Shown here: positions 43,169 through 53,365 of the stretch, one piece after another | How the letters are laid out: each line of letters starts with the position of its first letter | Numbering within the stretch: position 1 is the stretch's first letter | Assembly: GCA_017311315.1 (NCBI GenBank) | Contig: CM029666.1 | Span: 37,768,749-37,832,748, forward strand | Direction: 5' to 3' | Length of the DNA: 64,000 nt | Origin: Dendrocalamus latiflorus | Lineage: Eukaryota; Streptophyta; Magnoliopsida; Poales; Poaceae | The notes under the pieces: model-generated | What the model saw: the letters and a program-made list of their open reading frames with translations, nothing else | What the model was told of the DNA's origin: nothing | Database searches by the model: none | Translations under genes and position numbers: made by a program

Positions 43169-46100
43169 GTATGGTTGTATAGGGGCATAGGGTAGTATTG
43201 ATTAATTGGGATGCCATCATATGAGAATAGATTTCCTTTGTGTATATGAGAATGATTTCCTTTGTGTTTGTGTAGCACTGCTGCAAACTGGTAAAATGAC
43301 ATTTTAATCATCCAATGTTTGGGAACATGCTAGCTTTTCCGAAGCTGCATATAATCCCCTCACTCTGCCTTCCTTGCGCTATCTCTCTCTCTCTCTTCCC
43401 CTCCCCTCATGTAATACTGTTGGTGCTGGTTATTATCTGTTCAGAGGAGGCTAGCCAGATGCCAGTAAAGAAGGCTTGAGGGTGGATCAGCTGCACCTTC
43501 TGGGGCTGCAATTGTGGCTACTGCTGTTGAGGACAAGGAGGATGGTGCAAATTTGGAGAATACACAGCCAATGGTAGAAGTGCCAATCAAGCCCAAATAC
43601 CGGTAATCAGTGCACGATTCCTCAATAATGTTCCCTTTTCCCAAGACACATCGTCCTTTTCTTTGTATAAGAATATTTAAATTTAGGGAGCCATCTACTA
43701 CTATCCAGTAAAATCTATCTTTGAAACCACCTTGTCCACAGGTGTACATAATCGAAGGTGAAAAAATACTACTGTATCTATCTTGAAAAAATGCTTCTGC
43801 CCTAAACCGGGCTTCATGTCATGCGTTTCTTGCCAACTGTGCTAACATTTTCTTGTGATGCATTTTGTATTGCAGGCATGACTACTATAATAGTGCTACA
43901 GAAGTGGTATTGGCAGTATTTGCTTAAGGGTGTTCCAGCTGACAGTGTGATTGTTTGGTGAACAGATGGTGTGTTCCCCTCACCTTGTTCTTGTAAACTA
44001 GCTGTGCTTGCTTCTTTGCTGTATTGACTAATCTAGCTTCACTTTCTAGTTGAGTGTGTCAATTGAATTCCCTGGTGAGGAACCATACCATTTTCAGCCT
44101 GGTCTGTTTTCAAAGGTACTGTATGTTGCTGTTCTTACGTGCATTGCAAATAGCAAATGTTGTCTTATTCCTTCGCTTCAAGTTGCTAAGAGCTTAAGGT
44201 AGTCAGAACTGCTTCCTTAATACTCAAGACAGGGGGCTCAAAAGCTTAGGTCTTATATTTATGAGTTATGACTGATCCCAGAAAATAGAATTTTATTGGT
44301 GATAGCTACAGTACGTATAACTTTTAGTTACAAAGAATTATTAAACTTTTTGCTTGACCCAACATTTTTTCCACTCCCCATCACTTGTGGGATGAGTGGT
44401 GTATAGTGGGAAAAGTATATGTGAAGTGCATAAACTACATGCAAATGTACCATAGTAACTCTCATTTTATATAAAAAAACTGTTAACAATTGCTTCTTGA
44501 TGTTAATAGTACAATTTTCTTCAGAAAAAATGTTGATAAACAAATCTGGAAATACATGATTTTGGAGTTTGGAAAAGATCACGGCCAGCATAAACAGAAC
44601 TTTGTTCTTAGTCAATAATTTTAGTAAAATATTTTGATTATACTTCTAAGACAATTAACTTGTATTAGTTGAATCCTCAGATCTATCGTTTAGTAATTAG
44701 GAGCGAACATCTGCTGATAAAGCTGGATATAGTTTTTTTACATTTAATGGTCAAGCCAGTTGGTTGCTAAGATATGATGTTATGTTGCAATAACATGATA
44801 TGGCCCATAGCTCATTAGTGAGTAGCACATGTGACAAACTTATTGGTAGTTTGACCAGAATTTTGGTTTCTTGCTCCAACTTACCCCTTAAACCAACTGA
44901 TTGATATGTGGAGCTCTTAGATTGATGATAATCAGGATTTATGGATTTCTTGATACTGGCTATTGTTTCTTATGTCTTTTGGAGTGGAAACGACTTGCAG
45001 ACCACCCCCTTGATCCTCCTCCAAAAATTAAAAATAAACATGTGATCTGGACGCGTTTTCTCTTCAGTTGTTTTGCCCTTGGTCTCTATTCCATCAAAAT
45101 TTCGCAAGCCATGTTTCTAAAAAATCTATTACATTCTGAGAGTATTTCTTTATAGTTATCTTGGTTAACTAGACTAGGTTGATCCTTGACCAATGCATTA
45201 CTAACTTTATTTGATTGTTTGTTGACAATCAGATTATCCCAGAGAGGTGCAAATATAGTGTATTGTCTACCAAAGTCGAGATACGCCTCGCGGAAGCTGA
45301 GCAGGTTACTTGGACATCATTGGATTATACTGGTAAACCAAAGGCACTTGCACAGAAGATAAACACACCAGGTGATTCCTCAACCATAAGCAAATTTGTT
45401 GGCACTGGATTTCCATTAAATTATATCCGTGTTGCCTAGTGGGAAAAGAATTGCTATGACTCTGATTGGCAAATTTGTTGGCACTTAATTTCCATTAAAT
45501 TATATCCGTGTTGCCTAGTGGGAATATTATTGCTATGACTCTTGATTGTTCTTGATTTCATTGACGATCATATTATCTGTTTAGTGGTATGTGATGTGGA
45601 TAGTTAGACATTGCACAGTTCAGTCTTACATGAGAGGTTCTCCTAACGTTTAATTTGCTGTATATTACCATTGCCAACTTTGTCCAAATTCTAATGTTGA
45701 GCTATGATTTACGGCCGACATAAAAACATGGATTATAGGAGTTCATGCCTATTAAAGTCTTGCTATGATATTAGTATGCATGATAATGATTTAACCAACA
45801 ATATTGCACTTATGTCGATGAATAAAAATCTTTGTAATGTTTTCCCGACATGTTGGTTAACAAGAGTTGGTGGTTCCTGCACTTTGCTAGTGTGATACTT
45901 TCACACAAACTGAGGGCAACGGATTGAAATAAGAAAAAATATATAAAAAAGGAAGATCCTCTGTGACATATTTATTGGTCCAAGTCATAGGCTGTTTTGT
46001 AGTGTTACAATTTTGTGTGATAGTAACTGAGGTTATTTAAGCCTGAACTACGTATGTTATCGAGAATTCAAAATGAACAACCTAGTAGCCTACTCTCGAT

Positions 46101-46450
46101 ATTCTCAGTTTCTTACAAAATCTAGGTCATTGCTCTATTGTGTTTGTCTCGCATTTGACATTGAAAATGTCTCTATGGTTTGCCAAAGGCCATCATATCC
46201 ATCATCAAAATCCAAAAAAGATTGGGATAAGTTGGGAGGCTGAAGTAAAAAAAGGAGGTTTGTGCGCTGCACACTTAATATCAACGTTTATTTACTACCG
46301 CTGTTAAAGTTTCTTGAATGTTGAGTTGGCATGATTTTGCGCTTGTATCAGGAGAAAGAGGAAAAACTTGACAGTGATGCTGCATTGAACAGATTTTTCC
46401 GTGACATTTACAGTGATGCCGAGGAAGATATGCGAAGGGTAACGATGAAG

Positions 46451-47436
46451 GTGGGTTCTTTTCAGCCGTGGTTTATGGTTGTGGCTTATGACTGCTGCTG
46501 ATGGTATTTAGCCTTAGCGCAAGCGTTTATTCGAATGAACCGAATATTGATAAACCGATAAGTTGCCTTGAAAAAGCTGTTTTGATAAACCGCTTCAAAA
46601 AGACAGTGTCTCTGTGTCCTAGTTTTGCAAGATACAACTGGACACGTAGTGTGTGCTACTTGTTTCTGTGGTATGAAGTTCAAAACGTCCGTGTTAACTG
46701 ATACTGCGAAGTGCAAACTATCATCTATGAAATGGTGCTATTTTTTTTGTCTGAAATGTGTTATCTTTTTTAATACAGCCAGCACACTTGATTCTCGTTT
46801 GTTGTCATCGATTTGATCAGACCATGTATGAAATGGTATTTGATCAAGAGTTCAGGACATCCGTATAGTTGTCCGAGCGAAGGATCAGAAAAATCGGCGG
46901 TAACTTGCCGGCTACAGGATTTCACTTGAAAAGCACGAATATAATTGGGTAGCGGTAGTGCAGTGCAGATGCTGTGGCGCTGGAGCCCGATTTGCTGAGA
47001 GCTGTGACGAGTTCGCTGACCTTATGATCCTTTGTATCTCGCAGCTATCTTCGGTGCGGTAAACGATGCTTTTACCATGATGCATTGGAGAGCCTTGAAC
47101 CTTTTCGGTAGGTGGCAATGAAACTGGCGCTTTGCTAAGCCTGGGCCGGGTCCATGTGCTCGACATGGTCAAGAGGCACGGGAGGAAATGTCCCAATGCA
47201 AAAAATCAATGTGCACCAGCACAGACATCATAAAGATTACTCAAGCACGCAGACACAGCTACGCATGCAAATTTCAGCTTTTAGTTGAGAGGGATCGTGC
47301 AAGAAACACACAACACACACAAAAAGACGCATGTACATGGCTTCTCTTGTCGCAGGACGTCTCTCGCCAAGATGTGAGCAAAAAGGGGCAAAAGGTTGCT
47401 AATCGATGGTCCTATAGATATATACTTTCCATCCAG
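46451..47436. other. Gap between SGT1 remnant and WRKY 3' end
   Basis: 46480-46600 is the MITE-like repeat also seen near 26490; it may have replaced the missing last SGT1 exon. 46600-47436 has no recognised gene. The WRKY 3' UTR and polyadenylation signal must lie near 47300-47436, but I do not see a decisive signal. Confidence 0.4.
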
Positions 47437-50400
47437 CTATAGCGAGAGCCGCCGTCCCAGCACACCGTCCTCCTGGAAGGCATGATCAAATTCGTCATAG
47501 ACGGGTGCCAAGAACTCTTCCAGCCCCATCCCCGCGGGCCAGAACTCGTTCTCGTCGTCCGCGGCCGCCTCCTCGGTGCCGCCGTCCACGGCCATGGCCG
47601 ACGCCTCGTTGCTGTCGTTCTCGCACTTCACCGCCCCGTCGGCGTTGCCGCCGGCTCTGTCAACAGGGCCCTCGTGGCTCTTGGGCGACGTAGTCGAGTG
47701 GTCCTCGGCAGCGGTGGACTTCTGGCGTGTGGTGCCGGCGAGCGCGTTGAGCTGCGTCGGCACGGGGTGGCAGTGCTCGGCCATGTAGGTGACGATGAGC
47801 ACCTCGGACTTGGCCGGGCTGCGCTCCACCATCTTCCGGGCCATGCATCCCTTCATGCTGCTGCACTTGTAGTACCCCCTGTAGTCAGAGAATCCCATCA
47901 AGAAATAAAAATTGAGTATACAGGTCGGGACGTCGCACGTGCATGCCAGTTGCCACTACGTATATATACCAGTGTACTAGTAGTACTACTGGTATTTGTG
48001 GAGTTTTAGACAGTATTGGCATTTTCTGTTGCGTTTTTGAAAATTGCAGATTAGGCTCTTTCCCTGCACGGCCACCGTGTGATAGCCACGTGCGCGAGAC
48101 ATATCGCAAGACCGCACGGCCACCATACGGCCCAACCTCACCACACGGTTATTATGCGGTGGCCTGCACGCCCGCACGGCCACCGTGTGGTGGCCAATTA
48201 GGCCAGGATCATTAAAGTTCTTAATTATGATTAGCAAATTTATTTTGGTTTATCATTTGTATAAAGTTTTAGATATAGCAAATGAGTTGAAAACTTACGA
48301 AATTTTTTATGAAGCCTCGCGACACATCATACTTGATTGTGTAATTTTTTTATAATTTTATCCGTGAATTTTACTCGAAAATTCATTTAAATGTACTATT
48401 TGTAGGAATATTTTAATATCAAAAATGAGTTCTAAAATTTATGAAATTTTCTGAAATATCCTCACACAGTGGACTAGATTTTATAATTTTTCCAGAATTT
48501 TTTGTAGAGCTTTCGGTTTTCTGACCAGCTCACCTTTGAATGGCTACTTTTTCACAGAAGGGGTCGCCCAGGCACACGAACCATGGCCAGGTGCCGGGGG
48601 GGGGGGGGGGGGCGGTGGCGGCTTTTCGCACTACCGAGGCGCGGGAACTGGCTTTTCGTGCTACCAGGGTTAGGAAGTACCTAGCCACTTCCTGCGGCAC
48701 CCATGCATGTGAACTTGCCACCACCCGCGCTCCTCGACCACACGAAGTGAGTGGCCCCACACACGCACAAAGATTCGGTACGCCCCCGACCGCATTTAGC
48801 GGGAATCTCCTTTCTCCAGCTATGCGCAAGAAATAATGCCCACGCTCATAAAATGACGTACGATTTTGGTTGACGCACATGAAATGACAACTGTTTTTGG
48901 TGGTGCATTACATGAATCTTTCAAGTTTTATCAACATTGCTAGTACTATAGTACAGAGCAACAGAAGCATCCGGACCATGTATGAACACATGCTTTTAGG
49001 AGAAACGAAAAATATAGTGGGTATGATCAGGGGCTACTATGGAATTGCCTGATCTACTTTGTGGATCGAGGCCATTTGCCTTTCCTTCCGAGTTCGGTGT
49101 TGTATTCCTCACGGGCCACCCTTTCATGCTCTCTCGCGCTCCTCCTCGCAAACCTCGTGCTCCCTGTGCCTGCATGCTTCCAGATGAGCCTACGTCTCCT
49201 ACCAGATACGCTCACTGTGCTCTTCGTTGTGTCACCACTCCTCCCTCCTCTTATGGTCCATCTCGGCATCCCAAAAACGGTTGTCATTTCATGTGCCTTG
49301 GCCAAAAACGCTCGTTATTTCATCCACGTGGGTGTCATTTCATGCGTGTGACCGGGGAAGTGAGATTCCCGCTTAGTGTAGTCGGGGCGTGCCGAATCTG
49401 CATGCATGGGTGGGGCCACCCACTTCGTGTGGTCGGGGAGACGGGTGGTGGCAAGTTCACGCGCATGGGCGCTGCAAAAGGTGACCAGGTGCGCGCTTCC
49501 TGCCCATTGGTAGCATGGAAAGCTAGTTTCTACACCCTGGTAGTGCGAAAAGATGCCAACCCCACGCCCGGCCATGGTTCCCACGCCCGGCTAGCTCCTT
49601 CCACAGAAAAGTAGTCGTTCAAGGGTGAGCTGGTCTGAAAACTGAAGATACAACAAAAAATTCTGGAGAAATTACAAAATCAAGTCCACTGTGTGAGGAT
49701 TCTTAAAAAAATCATACTTTTTAGAGCTCATTTTCGATATTAAAAAATTTCTACAAACAGTACATTTAAATGAATTTTTGAGTAAAATTTAGAAAGAATA
49801 AAATTATGAAAAATTACACAATTAAGTATGTTGTTTCGGAAGGTTCCACAAAAAAGTTCATAACTTTTTAACTCATTTACTATATCTAAAAATTCATATA
49901 AACGGTAAACCAAAATAAATTTGCTAATTATAATTAAGAACCTTAATTACCCTAGCCTAATTACCCTGCCCCACCTCCAGATCCAGATCTGGCCACCTCC
50001 CACATCCTCTTCCCGGTCGGCTGATGGAGGAGGAGCCTGCGGAGGCTGATGGGGACTCCGGGAAGGAGAAGGAGTACCGCCTGCTTGCCGCAAATCGCAC
50101 CGCCTCCGTTTCCTCTCCAAACATTCATAAGAAAAACTGCTTTGTCATTATTCAGGTCGTATTGGTGATGTCCCTATCATGCTTGCCAAGCCGCAAACTT
50201 TTATGAATGCAAGCGGTGAGTCTGTAAGTATAATAATCCCAAAACAACCTTGAGTACTAATTGTTCCTTTTTCTTTACCTTTTTTGACACTCATTGAGTT
50301 TATACAGGTTGGGCAGCTAGTTTCATATTTCAAGATACCAATTAATCAAGTCCTTGTGGTAAATGTTAGTCTTGAGTTGCTGCTTTTTATCACAGATTGC

Positions 50401-52936
50401 TATAATCTGACTCTTCTTCTCTTCTATGCAGATGTATGATGATCTAGATTTACCCTTCTCAAAATTGCGTCTACTGCCGAAAGGTGGACATGGTGGGCAT
50501 AATGGGTACTCCAGTTCTCTTCAACTTGTATTCCGAAACCCATTCCTTGTATAGCTTATTCAAAATTTCAGTCTTCTTTGTTTACCAACTTAGTCTGATG
50601 GCCTCATGACTTTGGACACAGTGCAATGTAACTGTATGTTGATCTCTAAAAACTGATTATAATGTGCTTAGCTATGACATAATGCAACAGGCATACTTTA
50701 GTAACATGTTCATTTGTACATTTATTTCTCCCTTGTTCAGTGTGATGTAGCTGATTTGGAAGACTCCATGAGTGAACAAGGATATATATATCAATGGTAA
50801 TTCTATTACTGCATTAATACATTTTTCTATACTTCATATGAATATATACTAAATGTTGGTTGTGCACTTAACTGTAGAACAATGGAAGAGTGTTGGACCA
50901 ACAGAACAGATATGAGGACGATGACATGTCTTTTTCTACTGAAAAGGTTAGCAGAACTGTTTATGCATTTTTTAGGAACACTACATTTTTAAGCAATATA
51001 AATACTACAATGATTTGATAGATGATTTTGTTGAGCTGCAATCCATCTACAAAAGTAGGTGGTGTTGAGCTAGGCAACCAATTTTGGAAAGTAAGAATCA
51101 ATCACTCTTTGCGTAAAACTAAGGCGCTTGTACGACCACTGGACTGCTGCAAGTCAATTGATGATGCCCATGCTAAAGGAATGCCGATTGCTTGGCCTTC
51201 AATATGTGTATGATATTTCAACCTTGGTCCATATAATACTACATATATACTTTTTCATGTATCCTTAAAGCTCAGTAATGTTTGCCACATGCAGGTTCGG
51301 AAGATTAATGGTTGAAATCTCATACTTGTTTCACCTCATGGATAGATCATCGGGCAAAGATTTTGAGAAGAATAGATAGATATCATTATGTCATTCTAGG
51401 ATGAAAAGTTTGTGTTGTTATTCCCAAGACTTGTTTTCTCAAATGGATTGTCATGTATGTTATAAAATTATGTGAACCATATTTTATATATTTCCCTGTG
51501 GAATGCAATGTTGGTGATGGTTATAATTTTGTGCAATATGTGATTCTTGTGAAAGAAAATAATTCTGCAATTAATTAATTGTCATTTCGAAAAAATCATT
51601 ACTTTTTCCTCTCTCTAGATCTCTGTGTATATATATTTATATGTATTAAAATAAGTTTCCACAAAATATTTTGGTGTAAGAAAGTGTGTTGCTACTCATA
51701 TTACAATGGTGTTACTATTGCTCCAAAAATGTGTTACTGGGGTAGCTTGTTGTAGCACATATTTGTGTTACCAGGGTAGTTTGTTGTAGCACATAATATG
51801 CGTTCTTATAGATAAGATATGTGTTGCAAGGTAGTAACATGTTTTCAGACATGTAGTAACACTTATCACGTGTTACTTCAAACCTAGCTAGTAACATGGG
51901 CTATAAGAACACTTAAAAATTGTTACTGCAAAGACTAGTAACACCTTTATTGACATGTAGTAGCACATAGACGTGTTACTATAGCTCCTTCCTGGTGTAG
52001 TGCTTATGGGTCATATTTATAACTATGGAGAGAATTTTTACACAAATACCCTCCTTACAGGGTTTACTACTAAGACATATACGACCTTTTCTTGCTATAC
52101 ACTAACTAGATCTTATCTTTTGGTTACACGCATATTCGGATTCCTACATGGTGAGCCGAAGGGACCATGGTGGGGCCACTCTCTCAACAGTAGTTGTCAA
52201 GAGTATGCACGAGCAGCTAGTGACGACTGACGACGACTGTAACGCGTGGAAAGGGCAGGCAGGGTCAAAGGTTAGTTACCGGGGATAAGGCGAGCCCTTG
52301 ATGGGCTTTTGGCCGTACTTGCGCCACGCCCACAGGTCGGAGGAGACGCCGCCGTCGGCCACCGGCACCTCGCACACCACCTTCTTCAGCTGGCTCTTCT
52401 TGCTGCTCACCACAAAGAAACTATTTATCACTCACCCCGTTCTTCTCCATCCAAATCGCGCCGTGCACTAAAATTTCGTACTATACGTACCAAAACGAAC
52501 GCAAAGGCCCCTACCTTCTTTTAGGCCGTGCGGTGCGTATGCTGGGCTTCCGGCCGGGCGGCATCCGCGGCTGCATGCCGGACGTCGCCGCCGCCGCCGC
52601 CGCGGGGAAAGAGATCATCACCTCATGGCCGTCATCCCCGGCCGCCTGCGCCTGCGACGACGGCGTGGACGGCAAGAACTGCTTGCGATCCAAGTCCAGG
52701 TACTCCAGGTCGTACAGCGACGCGCCCTTGGCCGCCACCGCGGCCCACGCCGAACCCCGGACCACCTCCGGGGCGCGCTCCCGAGGCGCCTCCGCCTCCG
52801 GCGTCGCGGGGACTTCGCCTCGAGGAGGACCGGCGGGCTCTTCCGGCTCGGCCGGGTGGGAGAAGCTGCAGCTCCTCACGACGGCCTGGAGGTCCCAGTC
52901 GTTAAAGTGCTCCATGCGCAGCAGCAGGTCGCACAT
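47437..52936 (-). CDS. WRKY transcription factor, group IIe (WRKY22/29-like), 3 exons
   Basis: Exons 52936-52515, 52402-52280 and 47878-47437 join to 987 nt (328 aa and stop) with intact GT-AG sites and frame. Residues 1-140 hold a short acidic/Pro-rich start and SISF-like segment; KKSQLKKVVCEVPVADGG leads to WAWRKYGQKPIKGSPYPRGY and a zinc finger C-x5-C-x23-H-x-H ending EHCH. NALAGTTRQK after the finger matches the LAGSTR motif of the WRKY22/27/29 branch of IIe, which acts below MAP kinases in pattern-triggered immunity. The second intron splits the PR position, the conserved intron of this family. The acidic tail (EFWPAGMGLEEFL) could activate. Odd: ARKMVERSPAK replaces the usual ARKQVERS. 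Intron 2 is 4.4 kb of transposon sequence. Confidence 0.9.
48196..49962. mobile_element. Foldback element with about 710-bp inverted arms, WRKY intron 2
   Basis: The arms 48196-48907 and 49260-49962 are inverted copies at roughly 80-85% by eye, from AATTAGGC at the outer edges to CAAAAACNGTTGTCATTTCA at the inner edges. The 350-bp loop has no recognised gene. Long-TIR elements of this kind are usually Mutator-type, but no 9-bp duplication is visible at the edges. A run of 17 G (48596-48612) lies in the left arm. CACGGCCACCGTGTG motifs just outside the left arm (48065-48195) may belong to it. Confidence 0.75.
50156..50505 (+). pseudogene. Peptidyl-tRNA hydrolase (PTH/CRS2 family), three exons
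   Basis: Peptidyl-tRNA hydrolases release tRNA from stalled peptides; the plant CRS2 branch helps chloroplast splicing. Exons 50156-50223 (RIGDVPIMLAKPQTFMNASG), 50308-50358 (VGQLVSYFKIPINQVLV) and 50432-50505 (MYDDLDLPFSKLRLLPKGGH then GGHNG) join in frame with GT-AG introns and cover the central active-site half; the AKPQTFMNASG and GGHGGHNG motifs are hallmarks. The N-terminal catalytic His region and the C-terminal third are absent. It is antisense to the host WRKY gene and inside its intron, next to a CACTA end, so capture is likely. Confidence 0.83.
51028..51206 (+). pseudogene. CACTA-associated protein domain fragment
   Basis: The frame reads VGGVELGNQFWKVRINHSL and DDAHAKGMPIAWPS. 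The pattern VGG-x-LG-x(n)-V-x-V... ending in A-x(3)-[IV]-x-WP is typical of the C-terminal domain of TNP1-like/En-Spm-associated proteins encoded by grass CACTA elements. A further short exon-like stretch at 50880-50946 (VLDQQNRYEDDDMSFSTEK) is unassigned. Confidence 0.55.
51680..52002. mobile_element. CACTA element right end with subterminal repeats
   Basis: The right edge CCTGGTGTAGTG (reverse complement CACTACACCAGG) is a CACTA terminus. For 300 bp inside it, GTGTTACT, GTAGTAACAC and TTGTTGTAGCACATA repeat in both orientations, as in CACTA subterminal arrays. The matching left terminus is not found in the window, so I cannot prove that the PTH exons and the domain at 51028 belong to this element, but they lie directly inside it. 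Confidence 0.72.
52003..52189 (+). repeat. Truncated LTR, same family as 38245-38601
   Basis: Sequence from CTTATGGGTCATATTTATAA to CTCTCTCAACA matches the 3' half of the LTR at 38245 (TATA region, ACACAAATNCC block, TGGGG-CACTCNCNCAACA end). It begins exactly where the CACTA terminus ends, which suggests the CACTA element inserted into this LTR and the other half has been lost or lies unrecognised. Confidence 0.75.
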
Positions 52937-53325
52937 GAATGGCGACGGCTTTGAGCTTTGAGAAGGTGAGAGGAGAGCTAGCTAGAGAGGACGGACGCGT
53001 GCTGCTCGTACCGGAGGGGGGGGTTGACTTTTGGCACTGGCAGGCCGGGGCGGGCATATATACGCGTACGTCTGTACACAGACGCGTACGCCGGGAGGAT
53101 TCAGAAGTGGCACGGGCTGGCTAGCCAGCGAGCTCGCGCGATCGATCGCTATAAAGTCAAACGCAAGTGGTGGGCACGGCGGCAGCGGGGATAAAAAGAT
53201 CCCGTCCGGATTTGCACTGATCAGCCAATCTATACCTATCTATACACACTGTCAAAAGGGCACCCATCGTCTTTAGCTATGCTCTCCTATTGTTTTCTTT
53301 TGACTTCGCTCCAAATGTCAAAAGG

Positions 53326-53326
<1 letters not shown>
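52937..53326 (-). promoter_or_regulatory. WRKY promoter with TATA box and W-boxes
   Basis: On the minus strand a TATATAT lies at 53062-53056, about 120 bases upstream of the ATG, so a 5' UTR of about 90 bases is expected. W-box cores TTGACT occur at 53024-53029 (plus), 53160-53155 (minus) and 53300-53305 (plus), with further TGAC cores nearby. W-boxes are WRKY binding sites, so self- or cross-regulation by WRKY factors is plausible but not shown. Confidence 0.6.

Positions 53327-53327
<1 letters not shown>

Positions 53328-53360
<33 letters not shown>
53328..53360. repeat. (GA)n microsatellite in the WRKY promoter
   Basis: About 16 GA units lie some 390 bases upstream of the WRKY start. On the coding strand the run reads (CT)n, a common element of plant promoters. 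Confidence 0.95.

Positions 53361-53365
<5 letters not shown>

Larger units (their letters stand above)
36545..46450 (+). pseudogene. SGT1: SGT1 co-chaperone gene, decayed
   Basis: SGT1 joins TPR, CS and SGS domains and works with HSP90 and RAR1 in immune-receptor stability. Exons seen: 36545-36713 (TPR; from ATG), 40970-41039, 41139-41263, 43445-43602, 43876-43968 (CS domain start, HDYYNSATEVVLAVFA), 44050-44115, 45233-45371, about 46180-46252 and 46352-46450 (EEKLDSDAALNRFFRDIYSD of SGS). Lesions: exon 2 donor is AT not GT; single extra bases give stops after PVKKA and AVFA and before the SGS helix; six bases are lost after DSVIV; the final SGS exon is missing. Three lesions are one-base gains in short runs, so a sequencing error is possible for some. 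Intron 1 is 4.3 kb and full of insertions. Confidence 0.82.

Noticed and set aside
47482..48009. 175-aa plus-strand frame opposite the WRKY exon 3
   Set aside because: Shadow of the GC-rich WRKY exon; the minus strand gives the conserved zinc finger.
49963..50155. First exon of the PTH fragment starting MEEEPAEADGDSGKEKEYRL
   Set aside because: It reaches a splice-like TTCAG at 50155 but has no resemblance to PTH and is followed by an out-of-frame join.
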